DNA of 64,000 nucleotides from an uncultured Porphyromonadaceae bacterium (GTDB taxonomy: Bacteria > Bacteroidota > Bacteroidia > Bacteroidales > Muribaculaceae): positions 1 to 64,000 of the forward strand of contig UQLL01000004.1 in NCBI GenBank assembly GCA_900541835.1, given 5' to 3'. A program made the position numbers and the translations under genes. The notes beneath the pieces are model-generated. The model did not search any database. It saw nothing but the letters and a program-made list of their open reading frames with translations, and was not told the DNA's origin. Shown here piece after piece: positions 24,316-33,218 of this stretch; within the stretch, counting starts at the first letter, position 1, and every line of letters begins with the position of its first letter.

Positions 24316-27048
24316 ATGAGCATTGACGACGAACTGACCCCGATAGAGGAAGATAAGAACCCGTACCCGGCGCAGCCCGCTCCCGAAGAGGAGCAAACGG
24401 CACCCGAAGAGGAGAATAAGCGCCCGCAGCTGGGCCGCGGCGGATACGTGGCAGCCGACCCGCACGACGTCGAGAGCCTGGGCGGAATGTACCGCAGCTG
24501 GTATCTCGACTACGCCTCGTATGTGATCCTGGAGCGTGCCGTGCCGCATATCGACGACGGCCTCAAGCCCGTGCAGCGGCGCATCCTCCACGCCATGCAG
24601 ACCCTCGACGACGGCCGCTTCAACAAGGTGGCCAACATCGTTGGCACCGCCATGCAGTACCATCCCCACGGCGACGCCTCCATAGGCGACGCCATAGTGC
24701 AGCTCGGCCAGAAGGAGCTGCTCGTCGACACCCAGGGCAACTGGGGCAACATCCTCACCGGCGACTCTGCGGCCGCACCCCGATACATCGAGGCGCGCCT
24801 CAGCCCTTTCGCCCTCGAGACCCTCTTCAGCCCCAAGATCACCGAATGGACTATGAGCTACGACGGGCGCAAACGCGAGCCCGTCACTCTGCCGGCCAAG
24901 TTCCCGCTCCTGCTCACCCAGGGCGTAGAGGGCATCGCCGTCGGCCTCTCCTCCAAGATCCTGCCCCACAACTTCGTGGAGGTCTGCAACGCCGCCATCT
25001 CCCACCTCAAAGATGAGCCCTTCGCCCTCCTCCCCGACTTCCAGACCGGCGGCCTGCTCGACGCCACCCGCTACAACGACGGCGCACGCGGCGGTGCCGT
25101 AAAGGTGCGCGCACGCATCGAGAAGCTCGACTCCAAGACACTGGCAATCACCGAGATACCCTTCGGCAAGACCACCGCCACGCTCATCGCCTCCATCCAG
25201 GCCGCCACCGAGAAGGGCAAGATCAAGATCAGGCACGTCGACGACAACACCTCCGCCACGGCCCGCATCATCGTGCAACTGCAGCCGGGCACATCCTCGG
25301 ACAAGGCCATCGATGCCCTCTACGCCTTCACCGACTGCGAAGTGAGCATCTCGCCCAACTGCTGCGTGATCTGCGATCACCGGCCCCGCTTCATGACCGT
25401 CAGCGAGCTGCTGGCCCACAGCGCCGAACATACCCGCGACCTGCTCCGCCACGAGCTCGAAATCAAGCTCGACGAGCGCCGCGAGGACATCTTCTTCGCC
25501 TCACTGGAGCGCATCTTCATCTCCGAGCGCATGTACAAGCACCCGGACGTGGAGCAGGCCCTCGAGATGCAGGGCGTGCTCAACCGCCTGCGCCTGCTCT
25601 TCGACCCATGGCTGCCCAAGCTGCTGCGCGACATCACTGACGACGACCTGCTGCGACTGTGGGAGATACGCATGAAGCGCATCCTGAGCTTCAACGTGGC
25701 CGCCGCCGACGAGCGCATCGCCGCCCTCGAGGCAGAGGTGGAAAAGCTCCTCGAGAACCTCAACCACATCACCGACTACACCATAGCCTGGTACCGCCAC
25801 CTGCGCGACACCTACGGCCACGCCTTTCCCCGTCGCACCGAGCTCCGCAGCTTCGACTCCATCGAGGCCACAAAAGTCGCCGAAGCCAACTGCCGCCTCT
25901 ACTACGACAAGGCCGGAGGATTCCTCGGCACTGCCCTCAAGGATGCCGAGTTCAAGTGCAACGTATCCGACCTGGACGACATCCTCATCGTCAACAACGA
26001 CGGCACCTACCGCATCGTCCGCACACCCAAGAAGCTCGACGTGGGCAAGAAGGTGATCCACGTGGCGCCGTTCAAGAAAGGCGACAACCGCACCGTCTAC
26101 AACGTCGTGTACCGCAACGGCAAAGGGGGCTTCACCTACAAGAAGCGCTTCACCATCACCGGCATGACCCGCGACCGCGAGTACGACATCACCAAGGGCT
26201 TGCCCGGCTCCAGGATACTCTATTTCTCCGCCAACCCCAACGGCGAGGCGCAGGCGGTGCGTGCCATCCTCAAGGAGAGCAAGCAGCCCGTCATCCCGGG
26301 ACTGAAGGTCGACGGGCGTCGCGGACTCAAGGTCAACGAGGTGGAGGTCAACTTCGCCGACCTGGCCATCAAGGGGCGCGACACCTTAGGCAACCTCGTC
26401 ACCAAGCACGAGGTGCAGCGCGTGGACTTCGACCGCGACCTCGGCTCCACCCTCGGCGGACGCGAGGTGTGGTTCGACCCCGACGTGCTCCGCATCAACT
26501 ACGACGGCCGCGGCAAGCTCCTCGGCACCTTCCAGGGCAACGACCTCGTTGTCGTCCTCACACGCGGCGGAGAGTTCTACACCACATCCTACGCCGAGTC
26601 AAACCACTACGACAGCGACATACTGCTCATCGAGAAGTTCGATCCCGACAAGGTGTGGACAGTGGCGCTGTTCGACCGCGAGGCGGGCTACACCTACCTC
26701 AAGCGCTTCCGCCTGGAGGCATCGGCGAGGAGGCAGGTATTCGCCCCCGTGCCCGACGAGCAGAAGATCTACCTCGTCACAGGCACTCCGCAGCCCCTGC
26801 TCGAGGTCGAGTTCGGCGGCCACGACCGGCACCGCCTGCCGACCACCGTCAATGCCGAAGAGTTCGTGGGCGTCAAGAGCTACAAGGCCAAGGGCAAGCG
26901 CCTGAGCCAGTACAAGGTCCGCGCCGTCCGCGACATTACCCCCGACCCCGCTATAGAACCCTTACCTGATGAGTCGAATCCGGACAACAACTCTCCCGAA
27001 TCCACAACTCCCCCGCCCTCAGACAACCTTTTCTCCGACGAGGCATGA
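24316..27048 (+). CDS. parC: DNA topoisomerase IV / gyrase-type subunit A
   Basis: 910 residues from ATG 24316. The type IIA A subunit cuts and rejoins the gate DNA duplex. The catalytic Tyr157 lies in AAPRYIEA. The quinolone-resistance region HPHGDASIGDAI is at 116-127 with Ser122 wild-type-like. The coiled-coil region follows at about 390-500 and a C-terminal beta-pinwheel domain at about 550-880 with Bacteroidota-type blades. An acidic, Pro-rich N-terminal extension (about 40 residues) and a disordered C-terminal tail flank these. I call parC rather than gyrA because the pinwheel lacks an obvious GyrA box and a DUF3316-type gene overlaps its end, as in topoisomerase IV loci of Bacteroidales; this is the less certain part. 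Confidence 0.88.
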   Translation: MSIDDELTPIEEDKNPYPAQPAPEEEQTAPEEENKRPQLGRGGYVAADPHDVESLGGMYRSWYLDYASYVILERAVPHIDDGLKPVQRRILHAMQTLDDGRFNKVANIVGTAMQYHPHGDASIGDAIVQLGQKELLVDTQGNWGNILTGDSAAAPRYIEARLSPFALETLFSPKITEWTMSYDGRKREPVTLPAKFPLLLTQGVEGIAVGLSSKILPHNFVEVCNAAISHLKDEPFALLPDFQTGGLLDATRYNDGARGGAVKVRARIEKLDSKTLAITEIPFGKTTATLIASIQAATEKGKIKIRHVDDNTSATARIIVQLQPGTSSDKAIDALYAFTDCEVSISPNCCVICDHRPRFMTVSELLAHSAEHTRDLLRHELEIKLDERREDIFFASLERIFISERMYKHPDVEQALEMQGVLNRLRLLFDPWLPKLLRDITDDDLLRLWEIRMKRILSFNVAAADERIAALEAEVEKLLENLNHITDYTIAWYRHLRDTYGHAFPRRTELRSFDSIEATKVAEANCRLYYDKAGGFLGTALKDAEFKCNVSDLDDILIVNNDGTYRIVRTPKKLDVGKKVIHVAPFKKGDNRTVYNVVYRNGKGGFTYKKRFTITGMTRDREYDITKGLPGSRILYFSANPNGEAQAVRAILKESKQPVIPGLKVDGRRGLKVNEVEVNFADLAIKGRDTLGNLVTKHEVQRVDFDRDLGSTLGGREVWFDPDVLRINYDGRGKLLGTFQGNDLVVVLTRGGEFYTTSYAESNHYDSDILLIEKFDPDKVWTVALFDREAGYTYLKRFRLEASARRQVFAPVPDEQKIYLVTGTPQPLLEVEFGGHDRHRLPTTVNAEEFVGVKSYKAKGKRLSQYKVRAVRDITPDPAIEPLPDESNPDNNSPESTTPPPSDNLFSDEA

Positions 27049-27881
27049 AACGACTGACCCTATTGCTCCTTTCCCTCGTCGTGCTCGGATTGCGGCCATG
27101 TTCCGCCCAGGGCGACAGCATTGTGCGTACGCATGAGCCGTGCGCCCCTACATCTCTCGACTCTCAACCTGAGTGTCGGCCGATCCACTCCACCTACGCC
27201 GTCGAGGTGGGCGGGGGTATGATTGCCGACACCTATCTCTCGCCGCTCCGATACCACGGCGTGCATCTGGCCCTCACCGGCGACTGGACCAAGGCGCTGC
27301 CCTGGCACCGAGGCATGAGCATGAGCTTCCAGGCCCGCATCGAGGGCATGCGCCTGCAGAACCCAGCCGGCAATGCCACCGAGTGGCAGGGAGCCGTAGC
27401 CTTTGACTGGCTCGTACGCCGTGGCTGGCACGTCACCGACCGCCTCACCCTCGCTGCCGGTGGAGGCGTCGGCCTATACGCCGGCTGCATCTACATACCC
27501 CGCAACGGCAACAACCCCGCCGCCGCCAAGGCCCGGATTTCACTACAGGGCACACTCAGCGCCAGCTACCGCCTGCGCCTCGGTCGCCTCGACTTGACCG
27601 TGCGCGACGAGGCCGTGACGCCCATAGTCGGCGCCATGTTCAGCCAGGACTACGGCCAGCCATACTACAACATCTACCTGGGCAACCGCTCCGGGCTGGT
27701 GCACGCCGCCTGGTGGGGCAACAATTTCTGCGTCGACAACCTGCTCGGCGTGCGCCTGCACTTCGGCCGAGGCGACCTGGGCGTGGGCTATCGCTTCCGC
27801 CTCTACCAGCAGCACGTCTGCAACCTCGACACCCGCATCGCCACCCACGCCGCCGTCATCTCCTGGACCCCGCGCAAATAA
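27045..27881 (+). CDS. DUF3316-type secreted protein
   Basis: 278 residues, starting in an ATGA overlap with the topoisomerase stop. The signal peptide is MKRLTLLLLSLVVLGLRPCSAQ. Residues about 25-48 (SIVRTHEPCAPTSLDSQPECRP) are encoded by sequence resembling the dispersed palindrome plus heptamer repeats. The conserved part begins at STYAVEVGGGMIADTYLSPLRYHG and ends NLDTRIATHAAVISWTPRK, with repeated aromatic/Gly strands suggesting a periplasmic or outer-membrane beta structure. The DUF3316 name is from pattern memory and genomic position; the function is unknown. Confidence 0.65.
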   Translation: MKRLTLLLLSLVVLGLRPCSAQGDSIVRTHEPCAPTSLDSQPECRPIHSTYAVEVGGGMIADTYLSPLRYHGVHLALTGDWTKALPWHRGMSMSFQARIEGMRLQNPAGNATEWQGAVAFDWLVRRGWHVTDRLTLAAGGGVGLYAGCIYIPRNGNNPAAAKARISLQGTLSASYRLRLGRLDLTVRDEAVTPIVGAMFSQDYGQPYYNIYLGNRSGLVHAAWWGNNFCVDNLLGVRLHFGRGDLGVGYRFRLYQQHVCNLDTRIATHAAVISWTPRK

Positions 27882-27913
27882 TCGGTTCGCGGAATAAAGG
27901 CACGCCTTTGTAT

Positions 27914-27934
27914 GGACGCACGGCCCGTGCGTCC
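27914..27934. repeat. GGACGCACG palindrome
   Basis: GGACGCACG-GCC-CGTGCGTCC is a perfect 9-bp stem, 33 bp after the DUF3316-type stop. It is followed at 27,958-27,990 by the heptamer-like run ACTCTCAACGCTCAACTCTCGACTCTCAACT. Confidence 0.65.
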
Positions 27935-27998
27935 GAAAAAATACATCCTATTTCCCGCAACTCTCAACGCTCAACTCTCGACTCTCAACTTTTTTGAG

Positions 27999-28006
27999 TA
28001 ACTTTG
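27999..28006 (+). promoter_or_regulatory. -7 box TAACTTTG for the Lpt permease
   Basis: A perfect consensus, eight bases before ATG 28015, again implying a leaderless or near-leaderless transcript. Confidence 0.6.
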
Positions 28007-28014
28007 CAGCCGCA

Positions 28015-29973
28015 ATGCGCCTGATCAAGAGACTCCATTGGCTGGTGCTCAAGAGCTTCCTGCCGCTGTTCGCGATGACGTTCTTCATCGTGCTCTTCAT
28101 CGTGCTCATGCAGTTCCTCTGGAAATACGTCGACGACCTGGTGGGCAAGGGCCTCGACATCTCCGTCATCGGCGAGCTGTTTTTCTACGCCGCCGTCAGC
28201 ATGGTGCCCATGTCGCTGCCGCTGGCAATACTGCTGGCGTCGCTCATGACCTTCGGCAACTTCGGAGAGAAGTTCGAACTCACAGCCATGAAGGCCTCGG
28301 GAATCAGCCTCGTGCGCGTCATGATGCCCCTCATCGTCCTCGTCGGCGGAATCAGCATAGGCGCTTTCTTCTTCCAGAACGACGTGCTCCCCCGCGCACA
28401 GGTCAAGATGTGGACACTCCTCTTCTCCATCAAGCAGAAATCCCCCGAGACGGAAATCATACCCGGCGTCTTCAACGACCAGATTCCCGGCTACAACGTC
28501 TATGTCCGCGAGAAAGACCAGAACACCGGCATGCTCCGCGGAGTCATGATCTACGACGTCAGCCAGGGCGGCGAGAACGCCACCATCCTCGTGGCCGACA
28601 GCGCACAGCTCGCCCTGACAAAGGATAAGAGGTACATGTTCCTGCACCTGTTCAATGGTGAGCAGTTCGAGAACCTCCGCGAGCAACTACCCGGCGACCA
28701 GAACGTCCCCTTCCGCCGCGAAGAGTTCAAGGATAAGCAGGTGCTAATCCCATTCGACGTCAACTTCAACCGCCTGGACGACAACCAGATGCGCAAGCAG
28801 TACGTCGGCAAGAACATCACCGAGCTGCGCCAGACCATCGACTCCGTGTCCGGCAAGGTCGACTCCATCGGCGACATCTACGCCACCGAGCTGCGCATGG
28901 AGCGCTATGGCGGAGTCAGCAACGTCATCGACCACGAGACCATGCAGCCAGCCACCTACCAGGCCGTGACCATGCCCGCCGCCGTGCCAGACATTGACTC
29001 CATACTACAGGCAATGCCCCCATCCAAGGCCAACGAGATTCTCGACGCCTCCCGTCGCGCCGCGCTCCAGAAGGGCGGCGAGTACGAGTTCAAGTCACTC
29101 AACATGGCAGAGGAAAAGAAGTCCATACGCCGCCACGAGATAGAGTTGGTGAAAAAGTTCACACTGTCCGTCGCTTGCCTCATCTTCTTCTTCATCGGAG
29201 CACCGCTTGGCGCCATCATACGCAAGGGAGGCATCGGCACACCGCTGGTCATCTCCGTGCTGCTGTTCCTGGTCTACTACATCATCGACAACACCGGCTA
29301 CAAGATGGCACGCGACGGCCGCTGGCCCGTCTACATCGGCATGTGGATTTCCACCGCCGTGCTCGCGCCCCTGGGTATCTTCGCCACCTACAAGGCCATG
29401 AACGACTCCACGCTCTTCTCCAAGGATGCCTACATGCGCGTCATCCGCCGCATCTTCGGACTGCGGCAGAAGCGCGGCAGCGCCTTCAAGGAGGTTATCA
29501 TCAACGACGTGGACGTCACCCTGGCCCGGCAGATGCTCGCCGCCCTTGACTCCCGTGCCGACCGCATACTGCGCCGCATAGGTCGCCCCATGGGCTACCT
29601 CCGCTACTGGCTCTCCGGCGCCAACACCGACCTCGTCAAGCGTGTGGCCATGCAGGCCGACGTGCTTGTGGACTACCTCAGCGACAGCCGCGACGCCCGC
29701 GTAGTGCAGAAGCTATCTTCCTACCCCATCGTCACCAGCCTTTGGCTCTACCGCCCGGCGCCGCGACGCTGGATGGCCTGGACCGGCATCATTCTCATCC
29801 CCGTCGGCATTCCCGTCTGGCTGCTTGGCAACATCGCCCTACGCCGCCTCCGCACCGAGATGAAGGCCATCCTCAGCCTCGACGCCCAGATACTCCCCCT
29901 CCTCTCTCCCGAAATGACGGTCGAGCCCACCCCCACCGACCACACCGACACCCCCGCAGATACCCACGACTAA
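28015..29973 (+). CDS. LptF/LptG-type (YjgP/YjgQ) permease
   Basis: 652 residues from ATG 28015; an in-frame TTG 21 bp upstream overlaps the -7 box and is rejected. Three N-terminal helices (residues about 15-125), a periplasmic jellyroll-like region, and three C-terminal helices (about 375-460, FFIGAPLGAIIRKGG, then YYIIDNTG) give the six-helix plan of the LPS-export permease. It extends some 190 residues beyond the last of these with another hydrophobic hairpin near 580-610. Such longer forms are usual in Bacteroidota. It would work with LptB to pull LPS out of the inner membrane. Confidence 0.85.
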   Translation: MRLIKRLHWLVLKSFLPLFAMTFFIVLFIVLMQFLWKYVDDLVGKGLDISVIGELFFYAAVSMVPMSLPLAILLASLMTFGNFGEKFELTAMKASGISLVRVMMPLIVLVGGISIGAFFFQNDVLPRAQVKMWTLLFSIKQKSPETEIIPGVFNDQIPGYNVYVREKDQNTGMLRGVMIYDVSQGGENATILVADSAQLALTKDKRYMFLHLFNGEQFENLREQLPGDQNVPFRREEFKDKQVLIPFDVNFNRLDDNQMRKQYVGKNITELRQTIDSVSGKVDSIGDIYATELRMERYGGVSNVIDHETMQPATYQAVTMPAAVPDIDSILQAMPPSKANEILDASRRAALQKGGEYEFKSLNMAEEKKSIRRHEIELVKKFTLSVACLIFFFIGAPLGAIIRKGGIGTPLVISVLLFLVYYIIDNTGYKMARDGRWPVYIGMWISTAVLAPLGIFATYKAMNDSTLFSKDAYMRVIRRIFGLRQKRGSAFKEVIINDVDVTLARQMLAALDSRADRILRRIGRPMGYLRYWLSGANTDLVKRVAMQADVLVDYLSDSRDARVVQKLSSYPIVTSLWLYRPAPRRWMAWTGIILIPVGIPVWLLGNIALRRLRTEMKAILSLDAQILPLLSPEMTVEPTPTDHTDTPADTHD

Positions 29974-30352
29974 TCCGCCACCTGAAAACCAAGGCCATAT
30001 AGAGCCGGAGACCCGGTGTCGTACCGTACGCTGCCAATGGTTATTGGGGGTTACCAAATTCTTTGTTAAAAACCGCCAGTAGTGTTGCCGGCATCAAAAA
30101 CTTGCGCGTAATTTTGTAGACGCAGACCGCTCGGATGCCCCGTCCCGGGATTCGAGGGAGGGTGTTGCAGACATAACAGAAAGCGTTTATCCGCGCTGAT
30201 TTCTGACTTTCCGAAATTCCGGCGAAATTTTATCCTGTCAAGGATTCGGCAACGGTAGAGATCCGTGGGTATGTCTTGTTCTCGTTGGTGCGCCCGCAGT
30301 GCATTCAACCTAAAGGTGGTAATATTCGTTTTAGCTATAAAAATATTTGAAG
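29974..30352 (+). other. long untranslated leader / unexplained spacer before the Ntn hydrolase
   Basis: No gene is visible. A consensus -7 box TAATTTTG at 30109-30116 predicts a transcript with a leader of roughly 230 nt before ATG 30353. The leader contains CCCCGTCCCGGGATTCG and AAATTCCGGCGAAATTTT segments that can fold. No known riboswitch signature is recognised. Confidence 0.5.
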
Positions 30353-31387
30353 ATGATAAAGAGAATTTGCTTGATGGTGCTCGCGCTGGTGGCGGTCGGG
30401 TCGGTAGACTCGGAGGCCTGCACGCGCATTGTCTATAATGGAGACAGCTCGCTGTGTATCGTAGGTAGGTCGCTCGACTGGAAGACGCCCATACCAACCA
30501 ATCTGTATGTCTATCCGAGGGGGGCGCGGTTCGTGAGCGCGTCGAGGCCGGGAGCTTTCTCCTGGACGTCGAAGTATGGCTGCGTGTATGCGGTGGGCTA
30601 TGACGCCGGCATCACCGAGGGCATGAACGAAAAGGGGCTCCAGGTCGCCAGCCTCTTCTGCAAGACCGCCCAGTATTCCGACTCCACCAACAATGACCGA
30701 CGGCCGGTGTCGCTATCCGTTTTCGTGGCCTGGCTGCTTGACAACAACGCCACCACCGCCGAGGTGCTGAAGCAGGTAGAGGGACAGGACTTCACCCTCT
30801 ATGGCGCCACTTTCGACGGTGGCACGGAGTCGAAGCTTCACTTCGGCGTCACCGACGCCAGCGGCGAGTCGGCCATCATCGAGTTCTCCAAGGGCAGGAT
30901 GTGCGTCTACCGTCCGGACTCCATCCATGTCATGACCAACGACCCGGAGTGGCCGGCCATGTCGGCCATCGTCAGTTACTGGCGCGGCGTAGGGGGCACG
31001 AACATGCTTCCGGGCACGGTCCGTTCGGCCGACCGATGCGTGCGCGGCGACTTCTTCATCCGCAATGTGGCGCGCGTGGCCGACGCCGACCTCGGAGCCA
31101 GCATCCTACGCTCTGTGATGTTCAACGTCTCGGTGCCCTACCTGTACACGGTCACCGGCGAGCCTAACGTCTCCTCCACGCAGTGGAGGTCGATGTGCAA
31201 CCTACGCGACCTGCGTTACTATTTCGACTCCGCCACCGCCCGCGGCCTCTACTACATAGACCTGGGCAAGTGCGACCTGCGGCCCGGCGCGCCGGTGCTC
31301 AAGCTCACCACCATTGACTGCACCGACGTCTGCGGGGAAGCCAATCGGCTGCTCCGCAAAGTCGCGCCTTTCGTCCCGATGCACTGA
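30353..31387 (+). CDS. linear amide C-N hydrolase, bile-salt-hydrolase-like
   Basis: 344 residues from ATG 30353. It is an Ntn hydrolase of the choloylglycine hydrolase family. After a signal peptide the mature protein would begin at Cys23 (EA-CTRIVYNG), the N-terminal nucleophile. The catalytic set is present: Arg39 and Asp42 (GRSLDW), Asn92 (GMNEKGL), Asn196 (VMTNDPEW) and Arg224/Arg228 (TVRSADR). LYVYPRGARF and WTSKYG match the Bacteroides bile-salt-hydrolase type. It would act in the periplasm. Bile salt deconjugation is likely but penicillin-V or N-acyl-amine hydrolysis is possible. No partner gene is evident. Confidence 0.85.
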   Translation: MIKRICLMVLALVAVGSVDSEACTRIVYNGDSSLCIVGRSLDWKTPIPTNLYVYPRGARFVSASRPGAFSWTSKYGCVYAVGYDAGITEGMNEKGLQVASLFCKTAQYSDSTNNDRRPVSLSVFVAWLLDNNATTAEVLKQVEGQDFTLYGATFDGGTESKLHFGVTDASGESAIIEFSKGRMCVYRPDSIHVMTNDPEWPAMSAIVSYWRGVGGTNMLPGTVRSADRCVRGDFFIRNVARVADADLGASILRSVMFNVSVPYLYTVTGEPNVSSTQWRSMCNLRDLRYYFDSATARGLYYIDLGKCDLRPGAPVLKLTTIDCTDVCGEANRLLRKVAPFVPMH

Positions 31388-31404
31388 CTCTCAATTTTTT
31401 TTAC

Positions 31405-31412
31405 TACCTTTG
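31405..31412 (+). promoter_or_regulatory. -7 box TACCTTTG for manA
   Basis: A perfect consensus with six bases to ATG 31419; another leaderless-type arrangement. Confidence 0.6.
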
Positions 31413-31418
31413 CGGCCT

Positions 31419-32405
31419 ATGTGGACATTCACGCCTATTTATAAGAGGCCCATCTGGGGCGGTACGCGGTTGTCGGCCTACAAAGGTGACGCCGATACCA
31501 AAGGCTCCATCGGCGAGAGCTGGGAGGTCAGCCAAGTTCCCGGAGACATTTCCATAGTGGCCGAAGGTCCCGACAAGGGGCTTGCCCTCGACGAGCTGAT
31601 AGCCCGCGACCCCCGCAGCCTGCTCGGTCGGCACGTATTAGCCAGATACGGCCGTCGGTTCCCGCTGCTGGTCAAGCTCATCGATGCGAAAACCGACCTG
31701 TCGATACAGGTGCATCCGAACGACGATATGGCCCGCGGGATGGGCCACCCATTCGGCAAGAACGAAATGTGGATGGTGCTCGACGCCGTGCCAGGCGCAC
31801 GCCTGGCAACCGGCTTTCTGCGTCCCGTCCTGCCCGCCGACCTCGACCGTCTCGTGCAGACCGGCGAGATCACCGACACGCTGCGTTACTCGCCCGTCCA
31901 CTCCGGCAGCTCCTTCTACATACCTGCCGGACGTGTCCACTCCATCGGCGCCGGAATCCTCGTCGCCGAGATACAGCAGACCAGCGACGACACTTTCCGT
32001 CTCTACGACTACAACCGCACCGACGCCAGTGGCAACAGGCGCCAGCTGCACCTCGAGCAGGCCAGGCGTGCCATCAACTACGCCGACACCGGCGGCCTTC
32101 CCCTGCACTACACCACCCGGCCCGATGCCTCCTCGGCGGTCTGCGTGTCGCCACACTTCGCTGTCAGTCTGCTCCGCGCAACCGACCGCATGCAGCGTTG
32201 CTATTGTGACCTCGATTCCTTTGTCATAATAATGTGCATAGGCGGCGAGGCGACCCTCAGCGCCGACTCCGGCGAGATGACACTGCGCCGGGGCCATACT
32301 GTTCTGCTTCCTTCTACAGACGGCTATCTCGAGATTCTTCCCCGCGGTCGCGACGAGTTCCGCGCCCTCGAAATCTACATGCCCAAAAACGATTGTGATT
32401 CGTAA
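31419..32405 (+). CDS. manA: class I mannose-6-phosphate isomerase
   Basis: 328 residues from ATG 31419. A cupin-type zinc enzyme interconverting mannose-6-P and fructose-6-P, supplying GDP-mannose. It opens TPIYKRPIWGGTRL. Metal ligands are visible in SIQVHPND and GKNEMW, and the substrate region in SFYIPAGRVHSIG and EIQQTSDDTFRLYDY. This is the short bacterial/archaeal class I form. The pathway fits the GDP-mannose 4,6-dehydratase and sugar transferases at 57-61 kb. Its end overlaps the M15 peptidase by 11 bp. Confidence 0.9.
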   Translation: MWTFTPIYKRPIWGGTRLSAYKGDADTKGSIGESWEVSQVPGDISIVAEGPDKGLALDELIARDPRSLLGRHVLARYGRRFPLLVKLIDAKTDLSIQVHPNDDMARGMGHPFGKNEMWMVLDAVPGARLATGFLRPVLPADLDRLVQTGEITDTLRYSPVHSGSSFYIPAGRVHSIGAGILVAEIQQTSDDTFRLYDYNRTDASGNRRQLHLEQARRAINYADTGGLPLHYTTRPDASSAVCVSPHFAVSLLRATDRMQRCYCDLDSFVIIMCIGGEATLSADSGEMTLRRGHTVLLPSTDGYLEILPRGRDEFRALEIYMPKNDCDS

Positions 32406-33117
32406 AGTCGTATTCGCGTTCGTGCTGTCGTTGCTCGTCCGGGCAGGTTGGGCGCAGCAGGAAAACACATTCATCGTCTGGTCGCAGCCCGACGAGATTG
32501 TCAATTACCCGGACTCCGTGCTTATGGACTCCTTCCGCGCAGAGGAGATACCCGACGCCGTATTCGCCCGCATGCAGGGCAAGTCGTACAAGGCCGGGTG
32601 CATCGTCCCGCGTTCCGAGCTACGCTACCTCACCATCCCGCACCACGACGGCCACGGCAACGTCCGTATGGGCGAGCTCGTCTGCAACCAGGCCATCGCC
32701 GCCGACCTGCTCGACATCTTCCGCGAGGCGTTCCGTATCCACTATCCCATAGAGCGCATGGTGCTCGTCGACGAATATGATGCCGACGACCGCGCCTCCA
32801 TGAACGCAAACAACACCTCCTGCTTCAACTACCGCGTCGTGGCCGGCAGCAAGAAGCTCTCCAACCACGCCCGCGGCCTGGCCATCGATGTCAATCCCTT
32901 CTACAACCCGTACGTGAAGCGCCGTCCCGGCAAGGCCCCGTACGTATCCCCGGATGCAGCGGCAAAGTTCGCCGACCGCACGGCCGACTTCCCCTACAAG
33001 ATCGACACCACCGACCCCATCTACATCCTATTCATCGCCCACGGCTTCCGCTGGGGAGGGGCGTGGAAGTCCTCACAGGACTTCCAGCACTTCGAGAAAG
33101 AAGCGGCTCCCATGTAG
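32395..33117 (+). CDS. M15-family D-Ala-D-Ala carboxypeptidase-like protein
   Basis: 240 residues starting at GTG 32395, inside the end of manA. The signal peptide is VVFAFVLSLLVRAGWAQ. The zinc site of the VanY/M15 family is complete: His158 and Asp165 in SNHARGLAIDVN, and His232 in DFQHFE. It would trim peptidoglycan stem peptides in the periplasm. It ends with TAG. Confidence 0.85.
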   Translation: MIRKVVFAFVLSLLVRAGWAQQENTFIVWSQPDEIVNYPDSVLMDSFRAEEIPDAVFARMQGKSYKAGCIVPRSELRYLTIPHHDGHGNVRMGELVCNQAIAADLLDIFREAFRIHYPIERMVLVDEYDADDRASMNANNTSCFNYRVVAGSKKLSNHARGLAIDVNPFYNPYVKRRPGKAPYVSPDAAAKFADRTADFPYKIDTTDPIYILFIAHGFRWGGAWKSSQDFQHFEKEAAPM

Positions 33118-33148
33118 GGACCGTCCACCCCCCGTCGGGGACTTCGGA

Positions 33149-33211
33149 GTTCGCATAAAAATTCGCGACAGTGACCGCGTATCGGCCCCTGTCGCGAATT
33201 TTTATGCGAAC
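33149..33211. terminator. perfect 23-bp inverted repeat between convergent genes
   Basis: 33149-33171 is exactly complementary to 33189-33211 around a 17-nt loop. The arms contain AAAAATT/AATTTTT, so a T stretch is available on both strands. It most likely terminates the M15 gene and the leftward LRR gene. Confidence 0.7.
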
Positions 33212-33218
33212 TGAACTC

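Noticed and set aside
30120..30175. A tRNA-like T-arm (CTCGAATCCCGGG on the minus strand) upstream of the bile-salt-hydrolase-like gene
   Set aside because: The bases on the other side of the loop do not complete a 5-bp stem and no D-arm, anticodon arm or acceptor stem can be assembled in order.
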